Origin: Larus michahellis | Taxonomy: Eukaryota > Chordata > Aves > Charadriiformes > Laridae | DNA: 64,000 nt | Assembly (NCBI RefSeq): GCF_964199755.1 | Contig: NC_133901.1 | Span: 5,454,516-5,518,515, forward strand | Direction: 5' to 3' | Part shown: piece after piece, positions 62,323-64,000 of the stretch | Layout of the letters: each line of letters begins with the position of its first letter | Numbering within the stretch: the first letter of the stretch is position 1 | Notes under the pieces: model-generated | Seen by the model: only the letters and a program-made list of their open reading frames with translations | Told to the model about the DNA's origin: nothing | Databases searched by the model: none | Program-made: the position numbers and the translations under genes

Positions 62323-63521
62323 CAGTCTCTCTCCTGCTAACTCTCGCTGGTTACTGGGATTGCTTGGCAGCAGCAAGCCCAGGCTGATGTCTAATGCTGG
62401 CTCCGTTACCAAGTCAGCTTGGTTGCCAGCTCAAGGGCATCCAGTCAACAAATGTCTTATTTTTGGATTCTCCTGTTCTCCTGGGACCACTGCTATGAAG
62501 AATGACCTCCCTTACCTCATTCACCTTGTTTGCTGTTCCTGACCCAGATAGTGTCGTGGCTATTGCATGAGTCAATCGTCCCATGGAGTAGTGGTCTCGC
62601 TGTGATGTTTTCGTTAGCATTTGAACCAGAGCAGCAGCTGGCATCTGCAGGATGTTTCGGATGAACATAGAAAAGTCTATATTTTAGTCATGTTAAAACT
62701 ATGGCCAAGCTAAAAAAAGTCAGGGAACCCAAACTGCAGATTGATAAGTTGTCCTTGGATTGCCCTGCCATGTTGCGACACGCCCGGGACTGAGCATCGT
62801 GGTCCATGGGGAGCTGCTTTGAATGCCTGGGCATGGTGCGATGTGCTGAGGGTGGAAGAGCAGCCACAAATACATTGACGACTTTTATGGTCTAATTTGT
62901 CTTCTTTGTGAGGTTGATTTATTCTACTCTGGCGCTCAACGTTTTTTTTTTTTGTTTGCAAAATGTAATTTTGCAAGGACGTGTGGCTTCCCTGCATTGA
63001 AGTAGAAGTTGTCTTTTTGGATCTGAGAGTTAGGGTGGTTTCTCCACCACTGGAAGGGTCTATACATGGTTGTCCATGGCACATGGGCCCTTTTGCACAG
63101 CAACACACATAAACCACTCTCCAGTGAGAATGTGCTATTTCCCTGTTCCTTTTTTCTGTAGCCAGCATCACTTCTCTGTTTTGATCTATTTTTTTTTCCC
63201 TTTCTGTATGTGTTTACAAGCGAGATCCTTCTTTAGGAAATACACTATAGGAATCCAAAATCTTTCAGCTTGCCTGCAACGTAAAAATTATGATGGGAGT
63301 CAAGAGTCACTGATTCTTATGCTAGACTATAGTTTTTATGAGTACTTGGAAAGCCTTGTCTATGTTTCTTATTAGAACTGGTAAAAATTATTCAGATCAA
63401 GTTAATTTTTGTAACTTCGAAATTTCTGGTTCAGTTCCAATATCTAATTCTCTAAAATGTTTTTGTATTTCCCGTTACCCATGTAAACAGATAACTTTCA
63501 TTTTCTTTTCTTTTGGCAGAG

Positions 63522-63537
63522 TGTTGCACATGCAACA
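63522..63537. repeat. Palindrome with facing TTGCA motifs
   Basis: TGTTGCA (63522-63528), spacer CA, TGCAACA (63531-63537): a perfect 7-bp inverted repeat resembling a C/EBP-type half-site pair. Function unknown. Confidence 0.5.
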
Positions 63538-63719
63538 TTGAGTGTTTATAGCTTTTGCTGAGCGGGCTGACCCAGTTTTAGGGCGGAATGGCTCGACAAT
63601 TTGATGCGGAAAAAAGAAAAAAAAAAAAAAAAGACATTTAAATATAGGATCGGATTTTGCAACCTGATAAGCAGCAATCCCAACTCGAATAATCCAGGGA
63701 CCTCGCAAGCTCTCCTCCA

Positions 63720-64000
63720 GGCACGCCGTCGGTCCCGGCGGCTCGGCGCTATCTCTCGGGGCGGCTGGGAGTTTTACAATTGCCCTGCGACTTCCTCCTC
63801 CCTCCTCGAGAAGGAGAGGATGGGAATTTGCTGAAGGCTTTTATCAGCAATATGCATCTGCCCCCATTCTCACTCAGCGGCTCTGGCCAACGAGTGGGAA
63901 AAGTCGGGCCAAGGCGTAATCTGCTCCCAGCTTGCTTCCTGCCGCCGTGCCCCAGGGATGGAGGAAGCAGACAAGTGGCCCTGCGTGCTCTCTCTTTGCC
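63720..64000. promoter_or_regulatory. CpG-rich patch at the window end
   Basis: GC and CpG content rise at 63720-63775 and stay moderately high to the edge of the window. It could be the start of an intronic CpG island, enhancer or alternative promoter, but the sequence is cut off. I see no supported exon. Confidence 0.3.

Larger units (their letters stand above)
50841..63719. other. Intron 1, no gene seen
   Basis: Mixed to AT-rich intron DNA. It holds two CTCF-like sites (55169-55190, 61276-61294), an inverted repeat (53661-53703), a palindromic-repeat end (57703-57728), a MIR-like fragment (62255-62322) and modest CpG clusters near 54580-54850 and 57040-57120. Open frames up to 168 codons on both strands show no domains. 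I see no exon. Confidence 0.4.

Overview
This window looks like vertebrate, most likely avian, nuclear DNA. The evidence is a CpG-island promoter with one short spliced exon, more than 62 kb of non-coding sequence behind it, a 5'-truncated CR1 LINE with the bird-type 3' terminus (ATTCTATG-like octamers), low density of recent transposons, and several eroded palindromic and MIR-like fragments of the kind shared by birds, crocodilians and turtles. There are no operons, Shine-Dalgarno sites, CRISPR arrays or compact ORFs. Almost every open frame is a chance frame in intron DNA or a translation of simple repeats.

The only protein-coding sequence I can defend is positions 1035-1071 on the + strand. 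It is the first coding exon of a PRDM3/PRDM16-family gene and reads MRSKGRARKLAA before a split codon and a GT donor (gtaggt). Gly at residue 5 favours MECOM (the MDS1-EVI1/PRDM3 start) over PRDM16, which has Ala there. The exon encodes the basic N-terminal peptide known in PRDM3 and PRDM16 to contact RBBP4 of the NuRD complex. The PR domain and zinc fingers are not in the window.

Layout: 1-560 is AT-rich upstream DNA. 580-1900 is a CpG island holding a possible uORF (763-885), the coding start, the donor site and a strongly G-rich stretch of the + strand. 1072-64000 is intron 1. Its first 5 kb contain two more CpG-rich patches (3280-3570 and 4000-4260) and an approximately 860-bp pyrimidine tract (4353-5210, dominated by CTTT and CCTT). 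The rest is ordinary intron: alternating purine/pyrimidine tracts (6343-6458, 46219-46244), ancient palindromic repeats (best at 10184-10258 and 18181-18368), one CR1 (34847-35069), MIR-like SINE remnants (41668-41726, 49605-49695, 62255-62322), many A/T homopolymers, and AT-rich stretches that may include conserved enhancers. The last 300 bases turn CpG-rich again.

I found no new protein system. The most interesting points are the exon that consists only of a NuRD-binding peptide, the G-rich and pyrimidine-tract architecture just downstream of its promoter, and the nested palindromic element at 18.2-18.4 kb.
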